From: Paulownia fortunei
Taxonomy: Eukaryota > Streptophyta > Magnoliopsida > Lamiales > Paulowniaceae
NCBI GenBank assembly: GCA_019321725.1
Contig: CM033113.1
Span: 1,736,001-1,800,000 of the forward strand
Reading direction: 5' to 3'
Length of the DNA: 64,000 nucleotides
A program made the translations under genes and the position numbers. How positions within the stretch are numbered: the first letter of the stretch is position 1; every line of letters starts with the position of its first letter. Under the pieces are notes generated by a model, which did not search any database, had not been told where the DNA came from, and saw only the letters and a program-made list of their open reading frames with translations. Of the stretch, positions 27,401-39,899 are shown in pieces.

Positions 27401-28788
27401 TATGAATAACTCAACAAATGCAATCCAAGAAAGAAATATTCTTTCTACAGATATATCTAAAAGATATGAGGAAGTACCTCTGTGGAGATCACAGTGACAA
27501 CACACTCATTATGATTGGCCTTGGGGTCCTCAACCTCAACACGAGCACCACTATCTTGCCTTATACTTTTAATGGAACTTCCACCTTTGCCAATAACACG
27601 GCCAATCTTGTTAGAGGGACACAAGACTTTTATAGTTAACTCCTCAGGTCGTGACGCACCGCCATAACCAGACACCACAGGAAGAGCAGATGAATACACT
27701 GGCCATGTGCTGCCAGCATCAGCATAACCCGGGATATCTGGGGCATGTGAAGGACCTAAAATGGAAGGCAGTGATCTAGCAGAGTTAATAGGATCTACAC
27801 TTGGATAAAGTCCAGAAGCAGGATATAAGGGAACATCTGATGGAATGATGATGCTTGGTGGTGCTTCTGGGATGGAAGTGTCAAGAGGAATCTTTTCCTT
27901 TGGTGTAAACTTGTACATAATTGCAGAAATGGCAAAAAGTGCTTTCTTAACTGCCTCTGACTCGCCAGATATCTATCAAAGGTTTAAGCAGACATATCAA
28001 CTAATGGCACAGGCAGCATTTTACTGTTGATTAAGATAAATAATTGTATACAAGAAAACAAATTATGATACAGAAAAAGAATTGAAGTGCTTTAAGATAG
28101 AATATTTGTATCTATGGAATTACTATTTACTATTCAAGCTTGAACTAAATGTGGAATATGTTGCTTCTCACACCAAAAGACAACTAACCAGAACAAAATT
28201 GTCAAACTCCAAGGCACAAGAATGAGCTGGATCACTGGCATCCTTGGCAGTAACCTTGATGTTTGTCCTTGTCTTGTTCCTTAATTTCTTAATGGTTGCA
28301 CCAGATTTCCCAATAATATTAGCAGACTGGCTAGACGGAACAAGAAGCTGGCATTCCTCCTTATCTTTATCTTTCTTCCTTCTGTCAGATTCTCCAAGTA
28401 CAGCAACAGCATTCGCAATTGCTGCATGCACCTTGAGGAGCGCATCTTGTGCAGGACAAAGAGGTTCATTATCATTGAATTCCTCGTCGACCTCAACATC
28501 TTCCTTTTCCCTTACATAGCAATAAATCGTGATAACTCTATCTTTAGCACCTGGAAATGGGTCCACCACCTTGACCTTTGCTCTCGAGTCTTGTCGAATT
28601 GTATTTATTACTTTTCCATTCTTTCCAATCACACTCCCAATAACACCATCAGGACACAGAATCCTGTACACTATTAGTTCATCATTTCCCTTTTCATCCC
28701 TGTCTCTTTCCCTATCAGTTCTCCTCTTCTGGTTCTTGCTGTCTGCGTCATCCCGATGTGAACGAGAACGCTTCCCACTTTCAACCAT
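24408..28788 (-). CDS. five-KH-domain RNA-binding protein, At4g18375-like (HEN4 type)
   Basis: This is a predicted single-stranded-RNA-binding protein of about 627 aa. Coding exons are 28189-28788, 27478-27972, 26602-26841, 26248-26511, 25437-25492, 25251-25347 and 24408-24539, all with GT-AG borders and consistent phase. A basic N-terminus (GKRSRSHRDD, KRRTDRERDRDEK) suggests nuclear location. Five KH cores carry the GxxG loop: GKNG (about 55-58), GKSG (160-163), GKGG (about 327), GKSG (about 410) and GKGG in exon 6. KH pairs 1-2 and 3-4 are followed by a long Ser/Gly/Tyr-rich linker (about 465-540) before the C-terminal KH5. In the family, proteins of this layout (HEN4, RCF3/SHI1 relatives) act in pre-mRNA processing; the specific target here is unknown. 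The reading frame is intact. The neighbouring OAT and F-box genes match the Arabidopsis context. Confidence 0.9.
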
Positions 28789-29520
28789 TGCACACTACAC
28801 AAGTCTCCCCTGAACCCATTAAGAACTGTTCGAATCAAAATCAAGTACAAACAGCTCCAACAAAACCATGTAGACCATCTATATATATGCATATATACAC
28901 ATACACACAATCCATACAGGAAAACACTTAATTAATGGTCTTTACCTTTACTCCCTCCACAATTCTACCATCAATCAAGAATGACTTTTAAAAAAAAAAA
29001 AAAAAAAAACAGAACCATCATATAGTTCATCATAGAGCTATAACAAAAAAAACGATAGTTGAGAATAATCTTGCGTCTAAAACCTTATCTCATAACAGAA
29101 ATCCCAAATGAGTACTTAAAAAAAAAAAAAAGAGAGAGAAAAGAAAATCACATACACTCATACAGTCAGGCACATAAAAATCAAGAATCTAAAGAAACAG
29201 TGATAAAACGGAAGAATTCGGAAGTAAACAACAGTAAAAGATTCACTGCACATGAATGAAAAATGAAAAGAACACGAACCAATTTATACCAAATGAAAAA
29301 GAAGAAGAAGAATCGAGTGCGGAAAATACACTACATAACCAGACCCGGTTGTCCGATGCAAAACCCTAGATGAAGAATCGTACCTGATGGAAGTAAATTC
29401 CCCAATATAATTAAAATTTGAGGCAGTATACAATAGTTACAGCGTACTACAGTACTTTTATGTCGCCAGAGGGATGATGGGTTAAGTGAATATAAGTGGC
29501 GGAACGACGAAAGCAACGTT
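28789..29520 (-). other. 5' UTR and 5' UTR intron of the KH gene
   Basis: A clean acceptor (gggttcag) places the 5' end of the first coding exon at 28809. A matching donor (catcag|gtacg) ends an upstream non-coding exon at 29384, leaving an intron of about 570 bp with long A runs on the plus strand (28988-29009). Transcription probably begins near 29.5 kb. The first-exon position is inferred from splice signals only. Confidence 0.55.
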
Positions 29521-29539
29521 GGATGCTCGCGACCTATCT

Positions 29540-29630
29540 ACACCCATTTAAAATAGATGGATCCACTCAAACCCAAATATTTTGGTTGGGTTAACATTTT
29601 TGGGTGGATTTTCCCACCTTTAGGTTTCCT
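29540..29630 (-). repeat. ~90-bp dispersed element, copy A (upstream of the KH gene)
   Basis: The reverse complement of this stretch closely matches 49781-49870: shared blocks are CACCCATTTAAAATAGATGG, ATCCACTCAAACCCAAATA, GGATTTTCCCAC and TTTAGGTTTCC. It lies immediately upstream of the inferred KH-gene start. It could be a transposon fragment or a promoter-associated repeat. Confidence 0.85.
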
Positions 29631-29640
29631 CTGTCATAGA

Positions 29641-30720
29641 GATTAGGAGTGTTTGCAAACAAGCGTTTCAAAATAGTTCTAAAAAAATAATTTAGACTAT
29701 ATGATTGAAAAAAAAAAAAAATTGGTTAAAAGGGCAGTATCTTAAGGGTATTTTTTTTTTTCAATTTTCGGTATTTTAATAAATAAAAAAATGGACATTT
29801 CTATCCTTATTATTTTTCAAAAATCCAATTTTATCAGTCAATTAAATCACAATAGTATTGCTCCATAATAATTCAAGAACTCATAATATGATATGCACGT
29901 TTATTTGTAAATATATACATAAATATACACGAACATTTAAAAATAAAATTACAATATTTTATAAATTACATGTGTATAAATAAGCACATAATTATATTTA
30001 TTATGTTTATTATAATTATTATTATTATTTTATACAAATATAATCCATAAAATAATATATCTACATTGTGCAACAATAAATGTAGTATGCAAACTTAATT
30101 TTGTACAGCCAGTGTGATGAGAGCTCTACAGCTTTCTGCATAAGCACTAAGCAGCTTAAATGAGCCAGGCATCTAGTCTAGTGGAATTGTGATATAATTT
30201 AATTATAATATTTTGAATATTTTTATTAATTTTAATTATTAATTTATTTTTTAAGTTGGGTTTTTTATTTAATTTGTAATATTTTTAATTATTTGTCAAC
30301 TAATTGAATAATTTGTTAATTATATTGATTCGGTATGTGATATATGTATGTAGTTTTATGTGTAAAAAATTATAAATTGCATGTGAGATAGAAATATATT
30401 TGCATGGTTTGTATAGTTTTGTTTGAAATTCATAAAATTTAATAATTATTAATTATTATAATTTATATAAAAATATAATGAGTATAAATTACGAATGATG
30501 AGATAAATTATTCAAATCGAACTAATTATGATAAAATCATAAACCCTAAATATTTATATTATTAAATTTCATTATTAATTAATTTTAATTATTAATTTAT
30601 AATCATTAATATTTTTTTATATTTATTCACATAAAAATAAATTTAATTTAATTTTAATATTAAATAATTTAATAATTATAGTAATAATCACCCATCATTT
30701 TATTATTTATTAACCACAGC
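29641..30720. other. AT-rich spacer between divergent KH and LIN-like loci
   Basis: This is extremely AT-rich sequence with repeated aattataattatt-like stretches and homopolymers. No ORF, RNA gene or complete mobile element is visible. It separates the minus-strand KH gene from the plus-strand LIN-like relic and may once have been a shared promoter region. Confidence 0.5.
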
Positions 30721-30810
30721 TTATATTTGGGCTCGCAAAGTTTTCTAAACAATGTCAGCGCAACTTTAGCAACTTTACACAATCACTCCTCTGGTCCATA
30801 TCGAATTCCT

Positions 30811-33800
30811 ATGGCACCCCTCCAAAAACTGGTGTGTGAAGAAGGATTTGAGCGCAAAAATCGCGAAAACCCAAGAAAAAGGTGAAGTTCAAAGACATAA
30901 GTGGTCAAAAAGAGTCAGTTGCACTGCCTATTTACATCTGCCATGATCGCAGAAGCTTTAAATCTTCATGGCAAAGGGCTGAAAAGGCCATTTCACTTAA
31001 GGGCTCTCCGGTTTTTTCATCAAGAGGAGGAGGTTCGGGCTCTGAAAGATCGAATACAAAGTCAGTAGCAGAGGGAACGCCAACAAGAGATGAACCCCGC
31101 CATTGATGATGTTGCTATCAAAGCTATGATTTCTATCTTGAGTGGCTATGTTGGCCGATATTTGAGAGACAAGAAGCGTTATTGCTTTGAGAGAAGGAAG
31201 CAGAAGCTTTCAGATAATGAGATTTTTGCTCACATGGAAATGGGCATTCAGAGCATTGAAAGGTTGGTTGAAAGTCAAGACTTAAAGAAAGAGATGGATT
31301 TAGAGTCATTGCAAAAATCCATCAAGAGTTTGAACATTGTAGCATCCTTGGACTCTTAAGAGCTTAACCAATGATTCAGCTTGTGGGACACCCAATTCAT
31401 ATCTCTCTGCTTGTGCACAACTCTACTAATCAATCGTCTACAAAATTGACAAAATTGATGAGATTTCAGCAAGCCACCTCTTGCAAGTCTTCAGTGATTC
31501 CCAATTTCTTGCTCGAACGCATTTGCTTCCTGAACTTTGGGACATTTCTTTCTTCCACATCTTCTTCATCTCAAGATTTGGTACAACAAAGAGCTCGATT
31601 TTCTTGCAAGTTCTTTGAGCGAGCAGTACAATTACCAAATGGATATTGGTACAGCGCAGTTTGCGCAATACTACAAGGAGTGACTTAAAATTGGTGCTCA
31701 AGCCCCTTCTATTCCTTCAGTGCCTTTGCCTTCAAAACCAACTTATGCACGTTCAAGAAGGAAATCCTCAGACTCTTCTACTTCCTCTCACCCTGCGAAC
31801 AATAAATCGCTGTAAGTTTGCATCGAAAAATGGTTTGTTCTCTCATTTGTGAGCATAAATGAAAGATAATAAATTTATTTCCCCTGTCATGATCTACTTC
31901 AAAAGATTATAGTAATTCTTATATTTTTTATTCAATCCGGGCTAATAGGTATCAAGCAGTTTTTGGCCCCATCCTGAAGGGCGGTCAATGGACCTGGATA
32001 ATGGAAATGGAGCTTCGAAAATTGTATGGGACTTAAGAGGTAGAAGAAAAACTATGCAGTGCAGAAGAAGGTGTCAAGCATTGCAATCATGTTGAAGTGA
32101 GTAACTATATAATCTCATAGTACTTCAATTTTCAGGAAGATGTTTGTTATAAACATTGCCCATAATTTATCTAATTCAATTTTGGCAGAGGAAAGCTGTT
32201 GCTCACAGAAGGTCCTCAAGTCAAAGTTACAAATACAGAAAGCCGAGTTATGGCCTGACAGTCAAAAATCAGATCATTTCCGGTTTTTAGGTTGTCGGTC
32301 CGAACCAACAGAGTGCTTGGTACGGGGAAACTATATGTCTAACAATGAGAAAATCAAACATGATGAAAATATCCATATTTTTCAATTGAATGACATGACT
32401 AGAGCCATTGCCACTACATGCTCCTCCGAAAGCCTGAGTGATTGTGAAATGGCAATTCGTGCAGTGACTGAATCTTGGCTAAATTCTCGTGGAGGTACGA
32501 TAATTGAAACTTCATTATCACAGGCTTCAGTTATACAAGGGATAATGGAGGTTCTCTATGTGTCCACTGATGATGAGATTCTAGAACTAGCAATATCAAT
32601 TTTGGCAGAACTCGCTACTAGGAGTGAGATGAATAGACAATGCATATTGAATTCAGATCCACAGCTTGATGTTTCAGTAAGACTATTGAGAAGTAGTAGC
32701 CTATTCCTGGAAGCTGCAGCTCTACTTTACCTGGTGAAACCAAAGGCAAAACAGATGATATCAATGGAGTGGATTCCATTAGTCCTTCAGAGTGTTAGAA
32801 TTTGGTGATCAATCGCAAACTTTATTCACTGTCAGGTGCAGTCCTCACGAGGCAGCATATTACTTCCTAGACCAACTTCTAACAGGTTTTGACCAAGACA
32901 AAAATTTAGAGAACGCTAGACAGATCATTTCACTTGGCGGATTAAGCTTGTTGGTGAGGAGGATGGATGTAGGGGATACCTGTGAGAAGAGCAAAGCAGC
33001 TGCTGTACTTCATTATTGCATTCAAGCTGATGGAAGCTGCCTGACACTACTTGGCGAAAAACTTAAAGAAAGACACTATTATATCCCTGCTAGTCCTGGG
33101 AAGCAAACAAATGCTCATGGGCATCGCCCTTGCATTACTGACAGAGTTACTATGCCTTAGCAGGTGACCTTTCCAAAATCATGCACATTTTTTAGGGGGT
33201 TTTATTTGTTTCAATAGTAAGTGGTGTTTCCTTTATCTTTTGGAAATGACAGGAGAAACCAGAGAATAGAATCCTTAACTGGACTAATAAATGGATGGGA
33301 CTGCTTAAACACCATGCACATTTTGTTGTTCCACCTCCAAAGGGCACGGCCAGAAGAGCGGCCCATTATTGCACATGTTTCAGTTTATTAGATTCACGAG
33401 GACAATAAATGCATGGAGAAGATCCTTATCAACTGCTTTCATGTTGCCAGGGAGATCGAATATATGCAATTGTAAAAGCACTAGATTGTTGGGTGTTTGA
33501 CGAAAAGATTCAGGAGCTATCAGCAAGATCTCTCTTGATTCTGGGAGGACACTTTTCTTATAATGGAGAGCCAGAGGTAGAGAGATGGCTCTTGAGAAAA
33601 GCAGGCCTCAGTGAAAACATAGAAAATTCCTTATGCGGAAAGGATATCAGCATTGATGGACACCTAAACTTGGTACGTCTCACTTTAAGTAAAATCAGAA
33701 GTTCAACAAACTCTTCACAACATATTAAAGCTGTGACATGCTTAGCAGATCTTCCGTTTGCATTTTCTCAAACACTGAAGCTTGTTTAATCTACATTCTT

Positions 33801-34325
33801 AGAATGAAGAGGATAAAACCACAGAAAATTGGCAGAGAAAAGCAGCAATAGTCTTGCTTACCAGCGGAAACAGGAGGTTACTTGCTGGTCTTTCGGATTC
33901 AATAGCCAACTGCATTCATGTCTGGCACGAGCAAGCCTGATGACTGTTTGCTGGATGAGCAGTGGTCTCCATTCCCTTGGAGATACAGACCTTCAACTTG
34001 CAGCATGCTCAATCCTAGTGCCACAATTGATAGAATGCTTGAATGATAACACCAATCTTGAGGAAAAGATTCTAGCGTCATTTTCACTATACAGTCTTAC
34101 AAAGGGTACAGGTAATGGCAAACCAAATTTTCCTTGAATATACATTCGTTTCTAGTAAACTAAATTGTCCTTCATAACTTTGTTCATATATCAGATTACT
34201 TTTCGCGATTATACCGACTGGAGAAAGAGGTTCTGGGTTGCCTTCGCAAACTCTCCCGAGTGACATGGACAGCTAAGGAGCTAATTTCACTTGTCACAAG
34301 CAATTTATCGGATCCGTTTCCTTGA
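30811..34325 (+). pseudogene. decayed 'LIN-like' putative E3 ubiquitin ligase gene (ARM-type)
   Basis: Fragments in all three plus frames line up in order with the plant proteins annotated as putative E3 ligase LIN. They are an N-terminal EEGFERK block after the ATG at 30811, LPIYICHDRRSF, DDVAIKAMISILSGYVGRYL, ASHLLQVFSDSQFLARTHL, LYQAVFGPIL, KAELWPDSQKSDHFRFLGC, PTECLV, a long helical-repeat stretch (DDEILELAISILAELATR, then CSPHEAAYYFLDQLLTGF) and the terminal VTWTAKELISLVTSN. Introns with GT-AG borders are kept, so this is not a retrocopy. Lesions: frameshifts near 30880, 31095-31098 (C run), 31356, 31543, 31975, about 32238, about 32795, about 33065 and about 33405; in-frame stops TAA at 31427 (Leu in relatives) and TGA at 31681 (Trp in relatives). 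The two substitutions to stop argue for real decay rather than sequencing error alone. Family function is inferred from names only; no WD40 part is visible. Confidence 0.8.
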
Positions 34326-34912
34326 CTATAGACCCTGTCCCTTCTTCATTTGCATATATTATACAAGTGTATTTTACAAGTAACCCTGTGCTTCTTGTAA
34401 AGAAATTTGTTTTTGTTACAATTCTTTCTATAGTGATTGATTCTTGTAAGCAATGCTTTGTAATGGACAAATAATTTCCCATTGAAACTTTGGAGTCTAC
34501 AAACTGAAACTTTGGAATCCAGGGCGAGTAAGGTTTCATGCATTCAAAGACAGGCCAACATCTTCCATCCAAAAACTTGCTCTCGATACAACTGAATTCA
34601 ATCAGATTCCCAAGTTCTTGGTGAGTCCAAGTCGTTCGGCCTAGGTAGGTTTATGGGGTTATGGGCCAAACCCAAAAACTAAACTTAAAAAAAAAAAAAA
34701 AAAATATATATAGAAAAATAATTGTGTTTTTCTTCTTTTCTATAAAAATATTTAATACCTCATCCATCTACCTAAAATCACATATCAGCAAGCAATGACC
34801 ATGATACTTAGAAGACAAAAGAAACCGAATAAACATTGAAAAAATAACTAAAATGCTCGCCAGCTACTCCATGCACATGCAAAACTGTAACCACTGGATC
34901 ATGACATTAAAT

Positions 34913-34996
34913 GCTATTTAAAGCTCAGAGAATAACAAAACTAAAAATATTTATATGCTAATTAAAGCTCAGAGAATAACAAAACAAAAAATATTC
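34913..34996. repeat. short tandem duplication, period about 46 bp
   Basis: The phrase taaagctcagagaataacaa followed by aac(t/a)aaaaatatt occurs twice in a row, starting near 34918 and 34964. It lies in the spacer between the LIN-like relic and the AGO2 3' end. Confidence 0.75.
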
Positions 34997-35281
34997 AAAT
35001 ATGGATTACCTTTATTCAACACTCACAAATTCCAACACGACTCAAAATAGAGAAATATGACCAGATTCACACTGACAATCACCGCACATTAACAGCAAAT
35101 CCCTAGAACAGAGGAAGCTAGATAAAAGAAAATAGACAGTAGTCCGACTCAAATACAAACATCCTTCACACGACTAGTATACCACACAGGAAAGCATTAA
35201 AAACATGGAGGCTGCCTCATGTCCCAATGCGGCACATTTCTGAAGAGCCATGCGCTTTGAGAAACAAGAAACAAAACCCCA

Positions 35282-35302
35282 TTAGATTCACGCACAAACT
35301 CC
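35282..35302 (-). promoter_or_regulatory. miR403 target site in the AGO2 3' UTR
   Basis: The plus strand here equals miR403 as I remember it (TTAGATTCACGCACAAACTCG) at 20 of 21 positions, differing only at the last base. The minus-strand AGO2 mRNA is therefore almost perfectly complementary to the microRNA. The site begins 119 bases past the AGO2 stop codon. In eudicots miR403 silencing of AGO2 through the 3' UTR is established, so both the site and the AGO2 identity support each other. Confidence 0.92.
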
Positions 35303-35420
35303 TTCACTTACATAGGAAAGGAGGTTGGACATGGTTTTCAGGCATTTCAACAACAGCCAGTACAATCTCCCTCACCACTGTGAATAGCCGAAGGATATTA
35401 ACTAGCCCAGTTGACGTCAC

Positions 35421-38400
35421 TCAAACAAAAAACATGATGTTCTCCAAGTCTGAGTGCAGGCTGTAGAAACTTGGATCAAATGAAGCACAAGCAGTAGAAG
35501 ATGGTGAGGCAGAGGTTGATGCATAAGGGGAAGATGACACGGGGGACTCTGTCTCCATCACAACCTCTTGAAACATTCGCCCCCTGTAAGCAACAAGATC
35601 AGCATAGTACACTGGTGGAACAAGCGAAACAGGTTTTGTGCAGCGAGCAAAAGTAAAGCACATGTTGTATATGAGTTTCTGCAACTCATCAGACGTAAAG
35701 GAATTTTCATCCCAAAGCACATAGTAGTGAGTAGGCTTGCTTGTCCCAAGACTTCCATAGTGGCTGCAGAGATAGAAATCAAAATCATGCGGATGAACAA
35801 TTTTTGTATCCACCACAGTTCCGGGAGGCACATTGCCAGATTTGCCCCCATCATTTCTATTTTCAACAAAAAGTCGAGTCAGGTGACGCTTTTGAGCAAC
35901 AACAACAGTGATTGTTGGCTGGTAATCACCTTCACAAATGGATTTCTTTAGGTCAAGCAACTCCTCACTGAGTACCATTTCAAATTGCCCCTCACTAACA
36001 CCATCACGGAAGACCACAATTTTTTTTGGCTTAACCTTGTTAAGCCGAGCATAAGTATTGACCAAATCCAAACACATGGTTCCAAAATTCACTATCTTTT
36101 CACAGCGGTGGTCCTGAGGACCGACTCTTGCAGCATAGCGATTTGCAGCAGGCCAGTTAACCGTGCCAACAACTGCAGCTATGGATGGACATGATGAATT
36201 CATAGCCCCAGGATGATTCACATCAGCTCCTATAAACATCACATGATCTTCAATACCAAAATGAGGAAGCTTTTCAATCAGTTCAAAATTGCTGCCCCCT
36301 AGCTTGGCATTAATCTTGAGACAAAGATTGGCAAGATATTGGTCCTGTCCCTTATTGGCAAGAGAGGACAAGCAGCATTGTGTCACTACACCAATTCGTG
36401 TCTCAGATACCCATTTGAGATACTTGTACCCAGGATCCTTTCTAGTCATCGCACAAACAATCATTTGTAACTTTCCTTTGGTGATTCTGCCAGATTCCTC
36501 CACAACATTTTTGAGAAGGTTCTCGAGCCTATTAACAGAAGAGAATTCAGACATTCGAGTGACACGATGCAAAAGAGGCTCCTCCATTTGGATACTCAGG
36601 TTTCTGCAGCGACCCCTTAGGTTGTTAATGAATGCATTTGCTTGCAGCTTATTATAACGATCACCATCGGTAAAGTCTAACAAAGCCCAGCGCACAACAG
36701 ATTTTCCATCCACCAGAGATTTCCCAAGAAGGTTCCACTGGCATTTCTCCACATCCACTTTTACAGAACGAGGAGCTCCTAGTTTCAACTCGGGCGCACC
36801 AATAACACGACCTACAACCTTTGTCATGGTTTCATCAACTTCAATTCCAAAATTTTTAGTGACATCCCTGCAATTGAAATGCAGAAAGAATTAAACACTT
36901 TGCAGTAACTGATGAAAAAAACTTCACATTCAATGACTCCGTACTTCTCAAACACAAAATTATCCCCAATAGCAAGCTATATCCACTTCTACATAGACCA
37001 AACAATCAAGCTTGTAGGAATGATAAAGAGATATCCTAGTGCATAGACGTAGCAGAAGATATTTTGTGCCATGTGGACCAATCAACAACTAAATGAACCT
37101 TTCAATTCTTTTTTCATGTGTAGAAGAATATAGTGATAAGAATCAACAATTATATGAATTGATTTGAGAGATTTTAACTATATGAACTTTCTTTAATTTG
37201 AGAGATTTTAACTTCATAATTTGGACAAAGGCTGCAATGAAAAAGTACTTCCTTGAATCTCGCACTTTATAGTGAAATATTTAGTCAATGCCATGTAAAT
37301 GAAAAACGTTTCTCCAAAGTTCAATAGAGAAAGGAATTATGGCTTCATGTACATTAATTTGGTGAGGGTGAATAATAAAGACTAAAACTGAATACATTCA
37401 TCCAAACACTTAAATAAATTCAAACAACTTTGATCACACATCTTTAAAGGAAATCGACAATGTCAGGTTCCTAAAATTTTAGCATGACAGGACATCAAAT
37501 AGCAAAATGTGACAGATGGAAACAATGAAAAAAAAGTGCTGTGAATCTGAAACACAAATACAAACAAACAAACAAACAAACAAACAAGATCTTTGTAGGA
37601 GTAGGGACTGCATGTGAAAAACACAATACAAACATCTAGTTAAACTTTCATGCTAGCAGATCAAATATTCAAGAAGCAGAATTGTGGATTCGGCAAGCAC
37701 ATAAGCATATTTAAAACAAGGAAAAAAATTAAAATCACATACCCACAAGGTCCATCATCAGCCCGCACCATTTCATTGATTGTGTTCCTTCTGTCCCAAG
37801 GCTTAGCCAGTGTTATATTTTTCAAGAATACAGCAGTATCTTTGTCCAGATGCTCCTTTGGATACCTCTGTCCCTCGACTAAGACACAGAATTCCATTGG
37901 TACTTTGTTTGATCTATTATTTTTCCCAAGTTCTAAGCAGGGAATATTTTGGTACATAATATCCCTTCCCCACTTATCCTTAAAATAAGTAACAAGGCTA
38001 GTCCTTTGAGGAGGAATCTTGCCTTCTGGATCAACAAGATCAAAATAAATATCACGGGCATCATCCTCAGTTAGCCCTCCAATGGTGAACTTTTGTTTTG
38101 TGAGACGATGGGTAACTCTGACTTTCAACCCTTTCAGAGCACTATTGACTTCTCGTCTCATCCTTTTGACGTCACCTGCTCCTGCAAATTTTTGAATATG
38201 CTCTTTAAGAAACTCTATGACTGGCCATGGCTTTCGAAATGCTAAAATCGAGTAGTCCAAACACAGTGCATAACCCTGTGATGTAGGCTTCAAACTCTGC
38301 TGAAAGCCTCGGTATGCTGCAACTCCATAATAGAGGTCTTCTTCTCTTCGGTACTCCGTGGAGTAAAAGCTCCTACCAATACCGATTCTCTTCCTAGAAG

Positions 38401-39769
38401 GATTCTCTTTCATTACCAAATCCATCCCTTGTAATATATCACGAGGAATATAAGTGATATTTCCTCTTATGTAGTCATTCAGCTTGGATAGCTTCAATTC
38501 ATTCACAAATTTGATTGTAAACGCATATGAGCCACTCTTAACATCTTCACCTTCGGGAATGTCCACCTTAAACTGTCCTGTAGGTAGACGAACTGCACTG
38601 AAAATGTTCTTTTCACCATCATAAGCAGTTTTCAATCGGGCATCAGTCCTCAATAGGGCATCACCAGAAAACAACTTGTCCTTGATCAAACGCATATCAG
38701 ATTTTCTCAGTGTTTTTTTCACAAGCCTATTGTCATTGGAAGACAAAGGCTTCACATCTACATCATAGTGAAGGATGGTTTTCTCTGGATTAAAATTGAC
38801 AGGGAAATGGTTAACAAGAAGTCTGATAGACTTGATGGAAAGTGCCCCACCCCGGTCAGGCCTCCTAATAACTTGAATCTGATTTTCTTTACTCTCTGAA
38901 GAAGATGAGAGAGGCTTCTGTTCTGAAATCTTGAGCATTTGAATATCGAGGTCATCTTGCATAATACAAGAAGAACCGAGTGAGAATTCTTTAAATCATC
39001 AAACCATAATGAAAAGAAAAGAGATAGTTATAATATTAAATTAAATCATCCAATCCAATTTGACATATAATAGACATTAACACCACATCACACATCAACA
39101 GAGGTAAAAAAATACAGCAATCCACAAACAAACCATAAATGAGAATCCATTGAAACCACGCTAAGACCAATTCTGTGCCATAATGGCACTTGATTAACCT
39201 TCTAAAGAAAGTCCATCAAAATTTCCAAAAAATTTAAAAACAAAATATATTAACTCAAAATATCAAAAACAAGATCTGCAGAAAAATTCCAAAAAAAAAT
39301 CATTAACTCAAAATATAAAAAACAAGATCTGGAGAAAATACGAGGAACCAGTGAAGTGGCCCATACCAGCAGATGGCTGAGTAGGGGTCCGAGGCGAAGG
39401 AACAGGCTGAACAGGTGGAGTAGGAGGAGGAGATGGGCCCCACGGCCTCCCAGTCCACGCGCCTGCTCTTCCACTAGTGGAGCCCACACCCAGCTGTTGG
39501 GGTGCTGGCGACTGCGGTGGTCTGTAGCCCGACGCGTGCTGAGGTGGTGGCTGGTTCCCCTGAACCGGAGGCCGGTTGACCCACTGCTGCTGAGTGGACG
39601 GCTGATGGTAAGAACCACGGTGTCGTGCATCCCACCCTCTTCCGCCACCTTGATTCGGTTGATTCTGGTTGTTGCCGCGCCCGCCGCCTCCTTGATTATG
39701 GAAATTTCCACGTCCTCCTTGGCCACGGCCACCACCGCGTCCGAAGTTATTGTTTCTGCCGCTGTCCAT
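35421..39769 (-). CDS. AGO2: Argonaute, AGO2/AGO3 clade
   Basis: This is the small-RNA-guided effector nuclease of RNA silencing; family members act in antiviral defence and stress responses. Three exons (39367-39769, 37743-38955, 35421-36867) join in phase to 1020 aa, the usual AGO2 length, with no frame break. Exon 1 encodes a Gly/Arg-rich (RGG) then Pro/Gln-rich N-terminus. Exon 2 carries the N domain (about 165-300) and the PAZ region (about 385-500, YFKDKWGRDIMYQNIPCLEL). Exon 3 holds MID and PIWI. Catalytic residues are Asp754 (GADVNHPG), Asp827 (VVFRDGVSEG) and Asp962 (YYADLVAYRG). The third is Asp where AGO1 has His, a hallmark of this clade. The protein ends in the clade-typical ENIMFFV. 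Likely regulation is by miR403 (35282-35302). A broken paralogue in the same orientation lies 3.4 kb upstream of its start. Confidence 0.96.
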
Positions 39770-39860
39770 ATTTTTTGAAAGTAGACTTCGACTTGTATTG
39801 ACTAGAGAGAGAGAGAAAAGATAAGAATAAGCGATGATTTAGAGAGTGCATGTCTGAGTG

Positions 39861-39869
39861 ATTTATATA
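39861..39869 (-). promoter_or_regulatory. TATA box of AGO2
   Basis: On the minus strand this reads TATATAAAT, 92-100 bases upstream of the AGO2 start codon. That leaves room for a 5' UTR of about 60-70 bases, which is GA/CT-rich. Confidence 0.6.
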
Positions 39870-39899
39870 GTACAATGGCTGGTGTAAATTTACTGAAGA

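Noticed and set aside
39356..39778. 140-codon plus-strand open frame opposite AGO2 exon 1
   Set aside because: It is a shadow of the GC-rich RGG-coding exon on the other strand.
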